A stretch of DNA of 64,000 nt from Mesorhizobium sp. B2-8-5 (GTDB lineage Bacteria > Pseudomonadota > Alphaproteobacteria > Rhizobiales > Rhizobiaceae). The number at the start of each line of letters is the position of its first letter. Position 1 is the stretch's first letter. A program made the translations under genes and the position numbers. Below are positions 35,044 to 43,963 of the stretch, one piece after another. The stretch lies in assembly GCF_006440675.2 (NCBI RefSeq), contig NZ_CP083951.1, positions 5,489,501-5,553,500 on the forward strand, written 5' to 3'. Under the pieces are notes generated by a model. It was given only the letters and a program-made list of their open reading frames with translations, searched no databases and was not told where the DNA came from.

Positions 35044-36078
35044 ATGAAGCGGCCGACAATCCACGATCTTGCTACCGCGGCAGGCGTGTCGGTGGCGACG
35101 GTGAACAGAATTCTGGGCGGCACCGTTGCCGTGCGGCCGAAAACCGTCCAGCGCGTGCAAAGCGCCGCGGAAGAAATTGGCTTTTACGGCATCGGCGCGA
35201 TCGATGACCGGGCGCGAAAAATCTCGCCGCATTACCGGCTGGGTTTCCTGCTCCAGCAGTCGACCCGCGACCTCTACCAGCTATTCGGGAAGAAGATTGT
35301 CGCTGCCTGCCGCGAGCGGCGGGACGAGGTCATCGACCCTGTCGTCGACTTCGTGGATATTTTGACGCCGGAGACGATATCGAGCCGGCTCATCGCGCTT
35401 GGCGATGCATGCGACGCTGTGGCGGTGGTCGCGGCGGATCACCCGATCATTGGCCAGGCCATCCGTTCCCTGAAGGAGATGGGTAAGCCGGTTGTCTCCT
35501 ACATCACAGATCAATCCGCACCGGAAAGGGCGGCCTATGTAGGCACCAACAACTGGAAGCTGGGGCGCACCGCAGCATTCCTGATCACGCAAACGACCCA
35601 AGGGGCTGGTCGAATCGCTGTTTTCATCGGCAATCATCGCTACCAATGCCAGGATGTCTCGGACGCCAGCTTCCGCTCCTATTTGCGCGAGCACGCGCCT
35701 CGGCTCACAGTGGAGGAGAGCCGCCCCACTCACGAGGAATCGAGCGAGGCCTACCGCATGGTGGCCGAGTTGCTGAAGACGACGGACGATCTGGTGGGGA
35801 TTCTAATTGTTGGCGGCGGCATCACAGGCGTGCTTCGCGCCTTGAGGGAAGTATCTTCCGAGAGGCGATCGGGGATCAAGGTGGTATGCCGCGACATTGG
35901 GCCCGAGACCCGCAGAGGATTGTCCGAAGGATTGATCACGGCAGCTCTCTGCCACCCCCTTGAAGCGACCTCCGCCCTTCTCGTGCAGACCATGATCGAT
36001 GTCATTGGACCACAAGCACCATTCGCGACCCTTCAGCGGTCGATACCTTTCGAAATAGTCACACCGGAGAATATCTGA
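35044..36078 (+). CDS. LacI family transcriptional regulator
   Basis: 344 residues. The N-terminal LacI helix-turn-helix is TIHDLATAAGVSVATVNRIL (residues 5-24), followed by the hinge region and a periplasmic-binding-protein-like sensor domain (about 62-340), including YVGTNNWKLGRTAAFLI. It is divergent from the ten-gene catabolic operon and most likely represses it until the imported sugar or cyclitol binds. The start at 35044 has GAAGGGTGGGCG upstream. Confidence 0.9.
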   Translation: MKRPTIHDLATAAGVSVATVNRILGGTVAVRPKTVQRVQSAAEEIGFYGIGAIDDRARKISPHYRLGFLLQQSTRDLYQLFGKKIVAACRERRDEVIDPVVDFVDILTPETISSRLIALGDACDAVAVVAADHPIIGQAIRSLKEMGKPVVSYITDQSAPERAAYVGTNNWKLGRTAAFLITQTTQGAGRIAVFIGNHRYQCQDVSDASFRSYLREHAPRLTVEESRPTHEESSEAYRMVAELLKTTDDLVGILIVGGGITGVLRALREVSSERRSGIKVVCRDIGPETRRGLSEGLITAALCHPLEATSALLVQTMIDVIGPQAPFATLQRSIPFEIVTPENI

Positions 36079-36146
36079 GTCAGCGGGCCGCTGCCTTCCA
36101 CTTCACGCGGCAGAACATCTAATGCAGGCTGCAGCGTTGTCGACGC

Positions 36147-36620
36147 TCAGGTGCAGACCCATTCGCGGATCTTGCACTGCTTCTCCTTACCGCCGCATTC
36201 GGCCTTGGCCTTGTCCTCGGCTTCGCGACGCGTCGTGGCGGACGCGACACCCCAGAACGGGGTCGCCGGGCCACGGCTCTTGCCGACTGAAAGCGCCGCG
36301 CAATGCTCATAGGGAAAGCCGGTGCCGTCATCATCGTCCCAATGGCGATGGTTGCGAAACACCTCGACCACCCTGCAGCCCGCGCCGTCCGCATTCTCGC
36401 AGTGCTTGAGCGCGATGTCTTCGGCTTCCTGCCGCTTGTCGGCGCCCCAGAAGAAGCCGTGCCTGCCGTCGCCCGGCGAGTAGGCGATCGCGCCCCAGAT
36501 TCCCCTCTCCTCGCCGGTCTGCGCCGGCGGCGGCGCCACCAGGTCAGCGGCCCGGCTCGCCATTGTCAGTCCGACAAAAGCCGCCAGCAGCGGGAATGAG
36601 AGGCGACGGTTGATCAGCAT
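36147..36620 (-). CDS. DUF4189 domain-containing exported protein
   Basis: 157 residues from ATG 36620, with a signal peptide (about 1-27, SRAA). It contains the DUF4189 pattern WGAIAYSPGDGRHGFFWGADKRQEAEDIALKHCEN, with a second related half (FWGVASATTRREAEDKAKAECGG). It has about six Cys, likely paired in the periplasm. Function unknown. It is the last gene of the adhesin operon, 52 bp after the previous gene. Confidence 0.78.
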   Translation of the reverse strand: MLINRRLSFPLLAAFVGLTMASRAADLVAPPPAQTGEERGIWGAIAYSPGDGRHGFFWGADKRQEAEDIALKHCENADGAGCRVVEVFRNHRHWDDDDGTGFPYEHCAALSVGKSRGPATPFWGVASATTRREAEDKAKAECGGKEKQCKIREWVCT

Positions 36621-36672
36621 TTTCGTAGCTCCCAATTGCAGCTGTCCAGGAATCGACAATCACGGCTGGCCG

Positions 36673-37398
36673 CTAGCCGCCCATGCGGGCCACCGAGACG
36701 ACGACACAGGTATTGCCGGTGGGGACCAGCAGCGCCTGGCCGCCATTGTTGGCCAGGTTGAAAAGCATCGTTTTCGAAAGATTGTCCGCCAGCAGGCTGC
36801 CTTTCGGGAGCGTTCCGGCAACTTCCTGGCAAGAGCGCTGGAACGGCGCCACGCGCACGAAGCCGCCCTCGCAGGTCTGGCCGACGGGCGAAGCAAAGAC
36901 GACGCCCGCGGCCTGCGTCTTGTAGTCCGGCAGATCGTAGCTCATCCCGGCCACGGCCTGCACCGCATGGGCATCCGGCGAAGTTTTGTCCCATTGCGTC
37001 TGGACCGCATAGGTCGATCCTGCCGTCAGAGCCTGTCCGAGCGTGGTAAAGAGATTGGCGCAGGTGCGCACGCCCGCCTGAGCGACATGCGCCTGAAACG
37101 GATTCTTGTTCGCCGCGATATCCGCCGGCGCAGGCGCGGCTTGCGCCGGCTCGCCCTGCATGGGCGCCTGTGCTTGCGCGGAGGCCGTGCCGGCGACGAA
37201 TGTACCGAGCGCGGGATAGAGACGGAGCGACAGGATCACCGCCGCCGCGACCAAGACCGCGAACGCGCCGAGCAGCGCCGTGTTTCGCACCAGGCGCCAG
37301 CCTGGCGAACGCTGTGGCGGCGCACTTGCCGGCGGCTCCGGCAGCGCGACCGGCTGGGAGTGCGTCAGGATTCTGTCCTCGATGGATTGGCGTGTCAT
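36673..37398 (-). CDS. Hypothetical membrane-anchored protein of the adhesin operon
   Basis: 241 residues, not recognised. It has a cytoplasmic N-terminus (1-35), one membrane helix (about 36-60), an Ala/Pro/Gln-rich linker (72-95), then a periplasmic domain with four Cys (RTCANLF, QTCEGGF, RSCQEVAG, NTCVVV), probably two disulfides. It lies 12 bp after the IalB gene and may be an assembly or stability partner of the envelope proteins encoded beside it. Confidence 0.72.
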   Translation of the reverse strand: MTRQSIEDRILTHSQPVALPEPPASAPPQRSPGWRLVRNTALLGAFAVLVAAAVILSLRLYPALGTFVAGTASAQAQAPMQGEPAQAAPAPADIAANKNPFQAHVAQAGVRTCANLFTTLGQALTAGSTYAVQTQWDKTSPDAHAVQAVAGMSYDLPDYKTQAAGVVFASPVGQTCEGGFVRVAPFQRSCQEVAGTLPKGSLLADNLSKTMLFNLANNGGQALLVPTGNTCVVVSVARMGG

Positions 37399-37410
37399 CT
37401 CAAAGTCTTT

Positions 37411-37980
37411 CTAGTTGATGGCCGACAGCGCGGTCTTGAGCCCCTTGAACGGGGCATCGAGGCTGACGGTCGCTCCCGACGGCAGGGAATAGGAAACCTG
37501 GACCATCGTCTCCTTGCCGATCTGCTCGCGAAGCACCGGGCCGACGGGTAGATAACCGACGCAAACCGACGCGTCGCAGCCTTGCAGTTGAACGTCGACC
37601 GGCTGTTTGCGGCCGGCAAATCTGAGCGAAAGCTTGCTGCCTGCCCCTGCCGCGCTGGGCGCGCGCAATATCATGAACGGCTTGCCCTTCTCGTCGGCCG
37701 CAAGCGACCAGCTGAAGATTATTGCCTGGCCCTGGTCGATGAAGGACTGGCTGATGTTGCATACTTTCTTCCTGGCCTGCAGGTTCTCGTCGCAGATCAG
37801 CGTCCAGTTCTCGAACGGACGCGTGATGCGTTGATATTCGCCAAGCTTCACGTCCGGAGGTACCGCGACGTCGGAAGGTTTTATCCTGTAGGCAGGGGCC
37901 GCCCCTTGCCCGGCCGCGTGCGGGCCGGACAGAAGGAGGCAAACCACCGATATTACGGCAAGGACTGTTTGCCTGGTCAT
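37411..37980 (-). CDS. Invasion-associated locus B (IalB) family protein
   Basis: 189 residues from ATG 37980. A signal peptide (about 1-24, HAAGQG) is followed by the IalB domain: FENWTLICDENLQARKKVCNISQSF, then GCDASVCVGYLPVGP, with two Cys pairs. IalB in Bartonella is linked to erythrocyte invasion; the family is common in non-pathogenic rhizobia, where its role is unclear. It starts 8 bp after the adhesin stop, so it is translated from the adhesin transcript. Confidence 0.85.
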   Translation of the reverse strand: MTRQTVLAVISVVCLLLSGPHAAGQGAAPAYRIKPSDVAVPPDVKLGEYQRITRPFENWTLICDENLQARKKVCNISQSFIDQGQAIIFSWSLAADEKGKPFMILRAPSAAGAGSKLSLRFAGRKQPVDVQLQGCDASVCVGYLPVGPVLREQIGKETMVQVSYSLPSGATVSLDAPFKGLKTALSAIN

Positions 37981-37988
37981 CAGCAGAC

Positions 37989-40900
37989 TCAGTTCAGGGT
38001 AAAGCTGACGCCCGCGCCGACACCCCAGTGCCCGCCCGCCGTCGTGCCGGAGAGGTTCGCCCGGGCTCGGCCGTCCTCGCTGGTGTAACCGGCGCCGAAC
38101 GCGACCGCGCCTTCGCCGCGCCAATAGCCGCCGCCGGCCGCGACGCTCAGCTTGCCTGGGCGGTCGTCGTAACGCAGCGAGGCGGCCGCAAGGCCGATCG
38201 CGGCGGCCTGCCGCGCCTCGCCGCGCGCCTCGCCCATGTCCATGTTGAGCTGGCTGAGCTTGGAGTCGGTATAGGCATTGGCCTGCTGCAGCGTGGTGGC
38301 CGCCACCTGATTGGTGTAGGTCTTGGAGTTGTCGAACGTTGTCGCCAGCCCGTTGTTGAACTGCAGCACGTTGACTGCATCGGTGTCAGCGGTGCCGGCG
38401 CCGACATTGTGGATGACAACGGGCGCATTCACGTCACCGCCGACGAGCGTCAGCGAGTTCGACTTGGTGCCGTCCGGGTTCTTGTCATATTGAACGGCGA
38501 ACTCATTCAGGTTGCCGACGCTCCCCTGCACCGCTTCGACAGCCTGATTGGTCGCGTAGAGCTGGCTGCCATTGATGGCATCGGTGGAAGTGTCGCTGAT
38601 CCTGCCCGCGGCCACATTGGTTACGGTGCGTTCGTTGCCGACGCTGCCGACGCTCACCGTGCTCGTCGGATTGGTTCCGGCGAAGGTGTAGGCGACGCCG
38701 TTGATCGTCGTGCCGGTGGTGGCGACGGCAGCCGCCGTCGTCGAGCCGGCGCCGAGAGCGACGCTGCCCGGCTCGTTGGCCGTGGCGCCGGCACCGAGCG
38801 CCATTGACTGGGCGCCGTTGGCGGTCGAGTTCGTGCCTAGCGCGATGCTGTCTGCCGCATTGACAGTCGAGGTCTGGCCGATCGCGATGCCGCCTGGCGC
38901 CGTCTGCTGGACGATGGCGCCGTTGCCCATGCCGATGCCGTTGTCGCCATTGACGGTCGTGCGCGGGCCGATCGCCACCGAATCGGCGCCGACCGCCAGC
39001 GAGTCCGACGCGGTCGAGTTGGCGTGGAAGTACATGCTTCCGGTCACCGCGAAGGAGCTCAGCGCGCCCTTCAACTGGCGAAGCGTGACGGCGTCCTGGT
39101 CCTCGGTGCCGTCGGCCACATTGATGATCTGGCGATAAGCGGTGGAGGTGCCCACCGAGACGGCGCCGAGCAGGGTCATGTCCGCGGTGTTGTAGGGAAT
39201 GAGGCCGGTGCCGGAAAGGATCGACCCCGACACGGGCGCGACCGCACGGTCGGAAACCGAGCCGGAGCCGAGCGCCACGCCGTCGGTTATGGTGACCGCG
39301 GTGCCGCGGCCGAGAGCCAGCGAATTGGCGGCGGACGCCGTTGCCTGGTAGCCGAGCGCCGAGGAGCCGATCCCTTGCGCGAAGGCATCGGTGACCGGAA
39401 GCGTCGTGTCGTTGGTGCGCACGTAGCGGATGCCTTCGCCGTTGGCGTCCGTGTAGGCAGTCGAGGTGTCGCCGGCAAAATTGTTGATGGTGTTGCCGAG
39501 CGTGGTGATGTCGGCAGTGTTGGCGGCGATGTCGGCAGTGTTGGCCGCGATATCGGTCGTGTTCTGCGTCACCTGCTGGTTTGTCGCGAAGAGCTGGGAG
39601 CCGTTGACCGCGTCGGTCGAGGAGTTGCTCAACCGCCCGGCCGCGACGTTCTGGATCTGGCGCTCCGCGCCAACCGAGCCGACCGAGAATGCGCCGGCCG
39701 GCGTTCCGCCGGCGAAGGTGTAGTTGACGCCGCCGATCGTCGTGCCTCCGACATTGGTCGTGGCGCCCGATACCGAATTCAAGCCGATAGCCACGTCGCC
39801 GGCGTTGTTCGCGACGGCATTCGGGCCGATCGCGACCGAATCCGTCCCCAGCGCCTGGGAATCGGGCAGCGTCGAATTGGCGTGGAAATACTTGATGCCG
39901 GCACCGGTGTTGATGTTGGTGATCGTGTTGCCGAGATTGGTGATGTCGGCGGTGTTGGCCGCGATATCAGTTGTGTTCTGCGTCACCTGCTGGTTTGTCG
40001 CGAACAGCTGCGAGCCGTTGACCGCGTCGGTCGAGGAGTTGCTCAACCGCCCGGCCGCAACGTTCTGGATCTGGCGTTCAGCACCAACCGAGCCGACCGA
40101 GAACGCGCCGGCCGGCGTTCCGCCGGCGAAGGTATAGTTCACACCGCCGATCGTCGTGCCGCCGACCACGGTCGTGGTGCCGGATACGGAGTTCAGGCCG
40201 ATTGCCACGTCGCCCGCATTGTTGGCGACGGCATTCGGGCCGATCGCAACCGAATCCGTCCCCAGAGCCTGGGAATCGGGCAGCGTCGAATTGGCGTGGA
40301 AATATTTGATGCCGGCGCCGGTGTTGATGTCGGTGACCGTATTTCCGATGTTGGCGATATCGGTCGTGTTCTGCGTCACCTGCTGATTGGTCGCGAAAAG
40401 CTGCGAACCATTGATCGCGTCGGTCGAGGCGTTGCTGAGCCGGCCCGCCGCGAGATTGGTGAGGGTCCGCTCCGCGCCCGGAGCGCCGATGCTGACGGTT
40501 GATGTCGGAACCGTTCCGGCGAAACTGTAGGCCGTCCCGCCGATCGTCGTGCCGCTCGTGCCGACCGCCGTGACGGTCACCGAGCCGGAGCCCAGGGCGA
40601 CATCGCCTGACTTCGCCGCCGCGGTCGCGCCGTCGCCCAGGGCGATATTGCCGGCGAGGCCGGCGGCGCCCGCGGTAGAGCCGTTGCCCAGCGCCACGGA
40701 GCCTTGCCCGATCGCCTTGTTGTTGTTGCCGATCGCCACTGCGCCGGCGGCCTGGTTGGCGGCGGTGGCGCTCGCCGTGCCGTCGCTGTTGGCGATGTTG
40801 TTGGCACCGCCGGTGAAGGCGCCGGTGCCGCTGGCATAGCTCGGATCGCCGATGGAGACCGCGCCGTCGCCAAAGGCGGTGTTGCCAGAGCCGATCGAGA

Positions 40901-42503
40901 CAGCCTTGCCACCGGTCGCGACCGCATTGGTGCCCATGGCGACCGCCTCGGCGGAATCGGCCTTGGCATTGTTGCCGACGGCGATGGCGCTCTGCGCCGA
41001 TGCATTGGAACCGATGCCGAGCGCGGTGCTGGCTAGCCCGCCGGCGCTGGCGCTGACGCCGGCGGCAAGGGAATTGTCGCCTGTCGCCTTCGCTCCAGAC
41101 CCGAATGAGGAGGAGTTTATGCCACTGGCAACGGCGGTGTTGCCAACTGCCGTGCTGGCGGCGGCGCTCGCAGCGGAGCTGGTGCCTATGGCGATGGCCG
41201 ATTGAGCGCTCGCAGTGGCTTGCCTGCCGACCGCCGTGCCGTCTACACCGCTCGCAGTGGCGCCCAATCCCAGCGCACTTGCGTTGGCGGCTATCGCCGC
41301 GGCGTTGTTGCCGATCGCGGTGGTGGAGACGTCCGTCGCCTGGGCTCCAGAACCAGCCGCGACCGAGCCGACGCCGCTCGACACGGCCGAATTGCCCAGA
41401 GCCAGCGCGAACTGACCGGAAGCCGTGGCAACGTTGCCGAACGCTGCCGAGTTTGACGCCGATGCATTTGCCTGGGGGCCAACGGCGATTGCATTGGTGC
41501 CGGCTGCCTGGGCCTGGAAGCCCACGGCTGCCGAACTGGCGCCGCCGGCCGAGGTGCCGATGCCGAGCGCGGTACTGCCGACTCCGCCTGCGTTGGCGCT
41601 GACGCCGGCAGCGAGAGAATTGTCTGCTACTGCTTTTGCCCCTTCCCCGAATGCAGAAGCGTTTATGCCGCTGGCAGCGGCCTCACGCCCGACGGCAGTG
41701 GAGTTGGCGCCGCTGGCGACAGATCCCCAGCCCGCGGCTGTCGCATAGTTGTTGCTGGCCGTGGAACTGGTGCCGAGGGCAGTGGAGTTCCCCCCAGAAG
41801 CAAGGGAGAAGGTGCCCAAGGCGTTTGCGCCAGCCCCAGTGGCATTGGCGGTTACACCGAGCGCGACCGAATTGACGCCGCTCGAGACAGTGCCTTGACC
41901 CAACGCGATCGCGCCGCCGGTACCCGTAGCTCGCGCATTCAGACCGATGGCGATCGCATATTGCGCCGACGACACGGACGAACGTCCCATGGCAATTGCG
42001 TCGGCCTGAGATGCCGTGACATCCGTGCCGATGCCGATGGCGCTCGTGGCAGTGGCACCCGTTCCCGCAGCAGTCCGCGAGCCGAGATAGATGGAGTTGA
42101 TCTGCGAGGCGATCGACTGGAAGCCGATCGCGACGGCATTCTGGCTGCCCGCGCTGGCATTGGTACCCTCGGCGATGGAATCGGCTCCGTTTTGCACGGC
42201 TCCAGATCCAAACGCGATACCGCGCACACCGTTTGCCGTGCCGCCGCCGCCGAAAACCTGTGCCGATGCCGGCGTGGCGATGCCACCGAATGCAATTGCA
42301 CCCAGCGCCGCCGCCAGAATCCTGCCACCGCCGAGCGTGCCAAGCCCTAGCCCCCTGCGCTGCATGCCGAGCACCCTATGCGCGTTGCGCAGCGCCGCCA
42401 TCAGGCGGCGCCGGAGCGAGCGGCTGTCGGTGGCGCCGGAGACCCAATTTCCAGCAAATCGAGCCGATCCGCGCTGACTGATACCTTCCTGCCTGAAGTT
42501 CAT
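37989..42503 (-). CDS. Trimeric autotransporter adhesin (YadA-like)
   Basis: 1504 residues. The N-terminus is a long Arg-rich extension then a signal peptide ending TPASAQ (about residue 82). The head/stalk consists of many 14-residue YadA-head units (patterns such as AIGxxSxAxG and NSVALG), then long stalk-type segments (ATNQQVTQNTTDIA, RLSNSSTDAVNGSQLF) repeated. The C-terminal 80 residues (AIGLAAASLRYDD to GVGAGVSFTLN) are the YadA anchor, one third of a 12-strand outer-membrane barrel. It should be displayed as a trimer for attachment to surfaces, plant roots or itself. It overlaps the upstream small gene by ATGA. Confidence 0.93.
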   Translation of the reverse strand: MNFRQEGISQRGSARFAGNWVSGATDSRSLRRRLMAALRNAHRVLGMQRRGLGLGTLGGGRILAAALGAIAFGGIATPASAQVFGGGGTANGVRGIAFGSGAVQNGADSIAEGTNASAGSQNAVAIGFQSIASQINSIYLGSRTAAGTGATATSAIGIGTDVTASQADAIAMGRSSVSSAQYAIAIGLNARATGTGGAIALGQGTVSSGVNSVALGVTANATGAGANALGTFSLASGGNSTALGTSSTASNNYATAAGWGSVASGANSTAVGREAAASGINASAFGEGAKAVADNSLAAGVSANAGGVGSTALGIGTSAGGASSAAVGFQAQAAGTNAIAVGPQANASASNSAAFGNVATASGQFALALGNSAVSSGVGSVAAGSGAQATDVSTTAIGNNAAAIAANASALGLGATASGVDGTAVGRQATASAQSAIAIGTSSAASAAASTAVGNTAVASGINSSSFGSGAKATGDNSLAAGVSASAGGLASTALGIGSNASAQSAIAVGNNAKADSAEAVAMGTNAVATGGKAVSIGSGNTAFGDGAVSIGDPSYASGTGAFTGGANNIANSDGTASATAANQAAGAVAIGNNNKAIGQGSVALGNGSTAGAAGLAGNIALGDGATAAAKSGDVALGSGSVTVTAVGTSGTTIGGTAYSFAGTVPTSTVSIGAPGAERTLTNLAAGRLSNASTDAINGSQLFATNQQVTQNTTDIANIGNTVTDINTGAGIKYFHANSTLPDSQALGTDSVAIGPNAVANNAGDVAIGLNSVSGTTTVVGGTTIGGVNYTFAGGTPAGAFSVGSVGAERQIQNVAAGRLSNSSTDAVNGSQLFATNQQVTQNTTDIAANTADITNLGNTITNINTGAGIKYFHANSTLPDSQALGTDSVAIGPNAVANNAGDVAIGLNSVSGATTNVGGTTIGGVNYTFAGGTPAGAFSVGSVGAERQIQNVAAGRLSNSSTDAVNGSQLFATNQQVTQNTTDIAANTADIAANTADITTLGNTINNFAGDTSTAYTDANGEGIRYVRTNDTTLPVTDAFAQGIGSSALGYQATASAANSLALGRGTAVTITDGVALGSGSVSDRAVAPVSGSILSGTGLIPYNTADMTLLGAVSVGTSTAYRQIINVADGTEDQDAVTLRQLKGALSSFAVTGSMYFHANSTASDSLAVGADSVAIGPRTTVNGDNGIGMGNGAIVQQTAPGGIAIGQTSTVNAADSIALGTNSTANGAQSMALGAGATANEPGSVALGAGSTTAAAVATTGTTINGVAYTFAGTNPTSTVSVGSVGNERTVTNVAAGRISDTSTDAINGSQLYATNQAVEAVQGSVGNLNEFAVQYDKNPDGTKSNSLTLVGGDVNAPVVIHNVGAGTADTDAVNVLQFNNGLATTFDNSKTYTNQVAATTLQQANAYTDSKLSQLNMDMGEARGEARQAAAIGLAAASLRYDDRPGKLSVAAGGGYWRGEGAVAFGAGYTSEDGRARANLSGTTAGGHWGVGAGVSFTLN
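39541..40368. repeat. Two tandem 414-bp repeats inside the adhesin gene, with a diverged third
   Basis: The motif GTTCTGCGTCACCTGCTG begins at 39561, 39975 and 40368. The first two are exactly 414 bp (138 codons) apart and nearly identical over the unit. The third is 393 bp further and more diverged. Each unit codes for a stalk neck (VNGSQLFATNQQVTQNTTDI) and a head segment (NSTLPDSQALGTDSVAIG). Confidence 0.8.
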
Positions 42504-42955
42504 TGCGAGAATGCCTCCTTTGGTGGGTCGCGCTCGATCACGGCAGGTTCCGCCGATCCTGCCGCCAAAGCGTGTCTGCTCGAAAATGGGATGACGATAT
42601 CGGCGCCGCGCGCCAGCAGCGCGTGGCCCTGTTTTTCACCGATCGCCTCGACGCGATCGAGCGTGTTTTCAAGCCAGGCGTCACCCGCCTCGGGCACAGC
42701 CTTGAGCGCCGCCGCAACCCGCTCCGTTGGGATCAGCCGCTCGAGATAGGACCGCACCGCCGCCAGATGGACGGCAGGCGCGTCATGCGCGTGAACGACA
42801 GCCGTGAGGCCATAGAGATAATGGGCCAGCAGCATGTCCTGCTTGGCGAGGGGCACGCCATTTCCATAGCGCTTCTCAAGCGTCCGCGATGCCGACTCCA
42901 GCCAGTAACCGATCTCCTCGGAAAGGCTCCGGCGAATCGCCGTGTCGTCGCTCAT
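42500..42955 (-). CDS. Small hypothetical protein heading the adhesin operon
   Basis: 151 residues, soluble, no signal peptide, not recognised. It is mostly helical, with Leu/Ala heptad-like segments (SEEIGYWLESASRTLEKRY, MLLAHYLYGLTAVVHAHD, WLENTLDRVEAIGEKQGHALL). Its stop overlaps the adhesin start by four bases (ATGA), so translation of the two is coupled. Its position suggests a cytoplasmic chaperone or an accessory factor for the adhesin, which is inference only. Confidence 0.7.
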   Translation of the reverse strand: MSDDTAIRRSLSEEIGYWLESASRTLEKRYGNGVPLAKQDMLLAHYLYGLTAVVHAHDAPAVHLAAVRSYLERLIPTERVAAALKAVPEAGDAWLENTLDRVEAIGEKQGHALLARGADIVIPFSSRHALAAGSAEPAVIERDPPKEAFSQ

Positions 42956-43147
42956 GTCCCCTCGGCCAGCTTAGAATCCGAATACCGGATTTGCTGCAGA
43001 AAGACACGTTTTCAGGGGCTTCGTATTCCAATAAATTGCTGTTTATCTGAAAATATACCGCAGGTTTTCTGGAGGTTAACAGTAAATTACTTTAGCCGAA
43101 TCTTTATAAGAGATCCGCTTAATTTCCATACTGCTAAATTAGTTTCC

Positions 43148-43657
43148 CTATCCGGACCGCGACCGAACATGCCTTGCCCGCACCTGCTGTGGGGTGGCGT
43201 CGCGATATTTCTTCATCGTGGTGGTGAGGTGGCTCTGGCTCGAGAAGCCGCTCAGATAGGCGATGTCCGTGATCGAGACGCGCCTGTCGGCCAGCAGCTT
43301 CTCGGCAAAGTCAAGGCGAAGGGTAAGAACATATTGATGCGGCGTCATGCCGAACGTCTTGGAGAAAGCACGGGCGAAGTGGTAGGGGGACAGCCCACAC
43401 ACAGCCGCCATCTCGGCGAGCGAAAGCTTGCGCGAAAAGTTCTCGCTCAAGAATTGCTGCATGAGGCGAGTGTGGCCGAACGACAGCCCGCCTTTCGCGT
43501 TTAGCAGTGGCCGCCTTTCAGCAGGAATTTCCGAATACCAAGCTGGCAGATCGTCATCGCGCCGCAACTCGGACTCCTGATGCTCAGCCCTCCGCAGCCT
43601 TTGCCCAACCTTAGAGGGCGCTTTCGGTTCCGTTGCCACAATAATTCGTGATCGCAC
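43148..43657 (-). CDS. AraC family transcriptional regulator, short form
   Basis: 169 residues from GTG 43657. The C-terminal hundred residues are a double helix-turn-helix AraC domain: SLAEMAAVCGLSPYHFARAFSKTFGMTPHQYV and SITDIAYLSGFSSQSHLTTTMKKY. The N-terminus (about 60 residues) has no recognised sensor domain and is shorter than in most family members, so the true start or an ancestral N-terminus may be missing. It lies upstream of the adhesin operon on the same strand, with an AT-rich 190-bp gap, and may control it. Confidence 0.8.
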   Translation of the reverse strand: MRSRIIVATEPKAPSKVGQRLRRAEHQESELRRDDDLPAWYSEIPAERRPLLNAKGGLSFGHTRLMQQFLSENFSRKLSLAEMAAVCGLSPYHFARAFSKTFGMTPHQYVLTLRLDFAEKLLADRRVSITDIAYLSGFSSQSHLTTTMKKYRDATPQQVRARHVRSRSG

Positions 43658-43963
43658 GTGCTGTCGGCGCTATCGAGTTTGCCCCCCGGCAACAGCACGT
43701 CAAAGGCCATGATTTGGCGCGTCTGGTATTTCATGAAATTGCGGTTCCGCCGGGAAAAATTCCCTGGCGGAAAGTTTCAGCTGCCACTGACGCGGCTCAC
43801 CCGTCGACGGGTAAGATTTGATCGTCGGGAGGTAACGCGGACAGCCTTCCGGGGTGGCGCATTTCCGTGACGGATTCGCCCGACGGCAAGCGGGTCCTCG
43901 CCTGACATCAAAGGTTGCGGGGCGTGATTCGCGTCGCGCTCCGCTCGGTGCCGGCTCTTCGCT
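43658..43963. other. Intergenic region with a hairpin, no gene seen
   Basis: About 300 bp between the AraC start and the HerA-like stop. TTCCGCC/GGCGGAA arms at 43745-43772 enclose GGGAAAAATTCCC and could form a hairpin after the HerA-like gene, though no T-run follows on the minus strand. Short open frames here show no recognisable protein. Confidence 0.4.

Noticed and set aside
39024..40502. 492-codon open frame antisense to the adhesin, with internal repeats
   Set aside because: The repeats are simply the complement of the adhesin repeats; no ribosome site or domain.
37989..42503. Regular repeats that might suggest a CRISPR array
   Set aside because: They are in-frame coding repeats of a YadA-type protein with 14-residue and 138-residue periods, without spacers.
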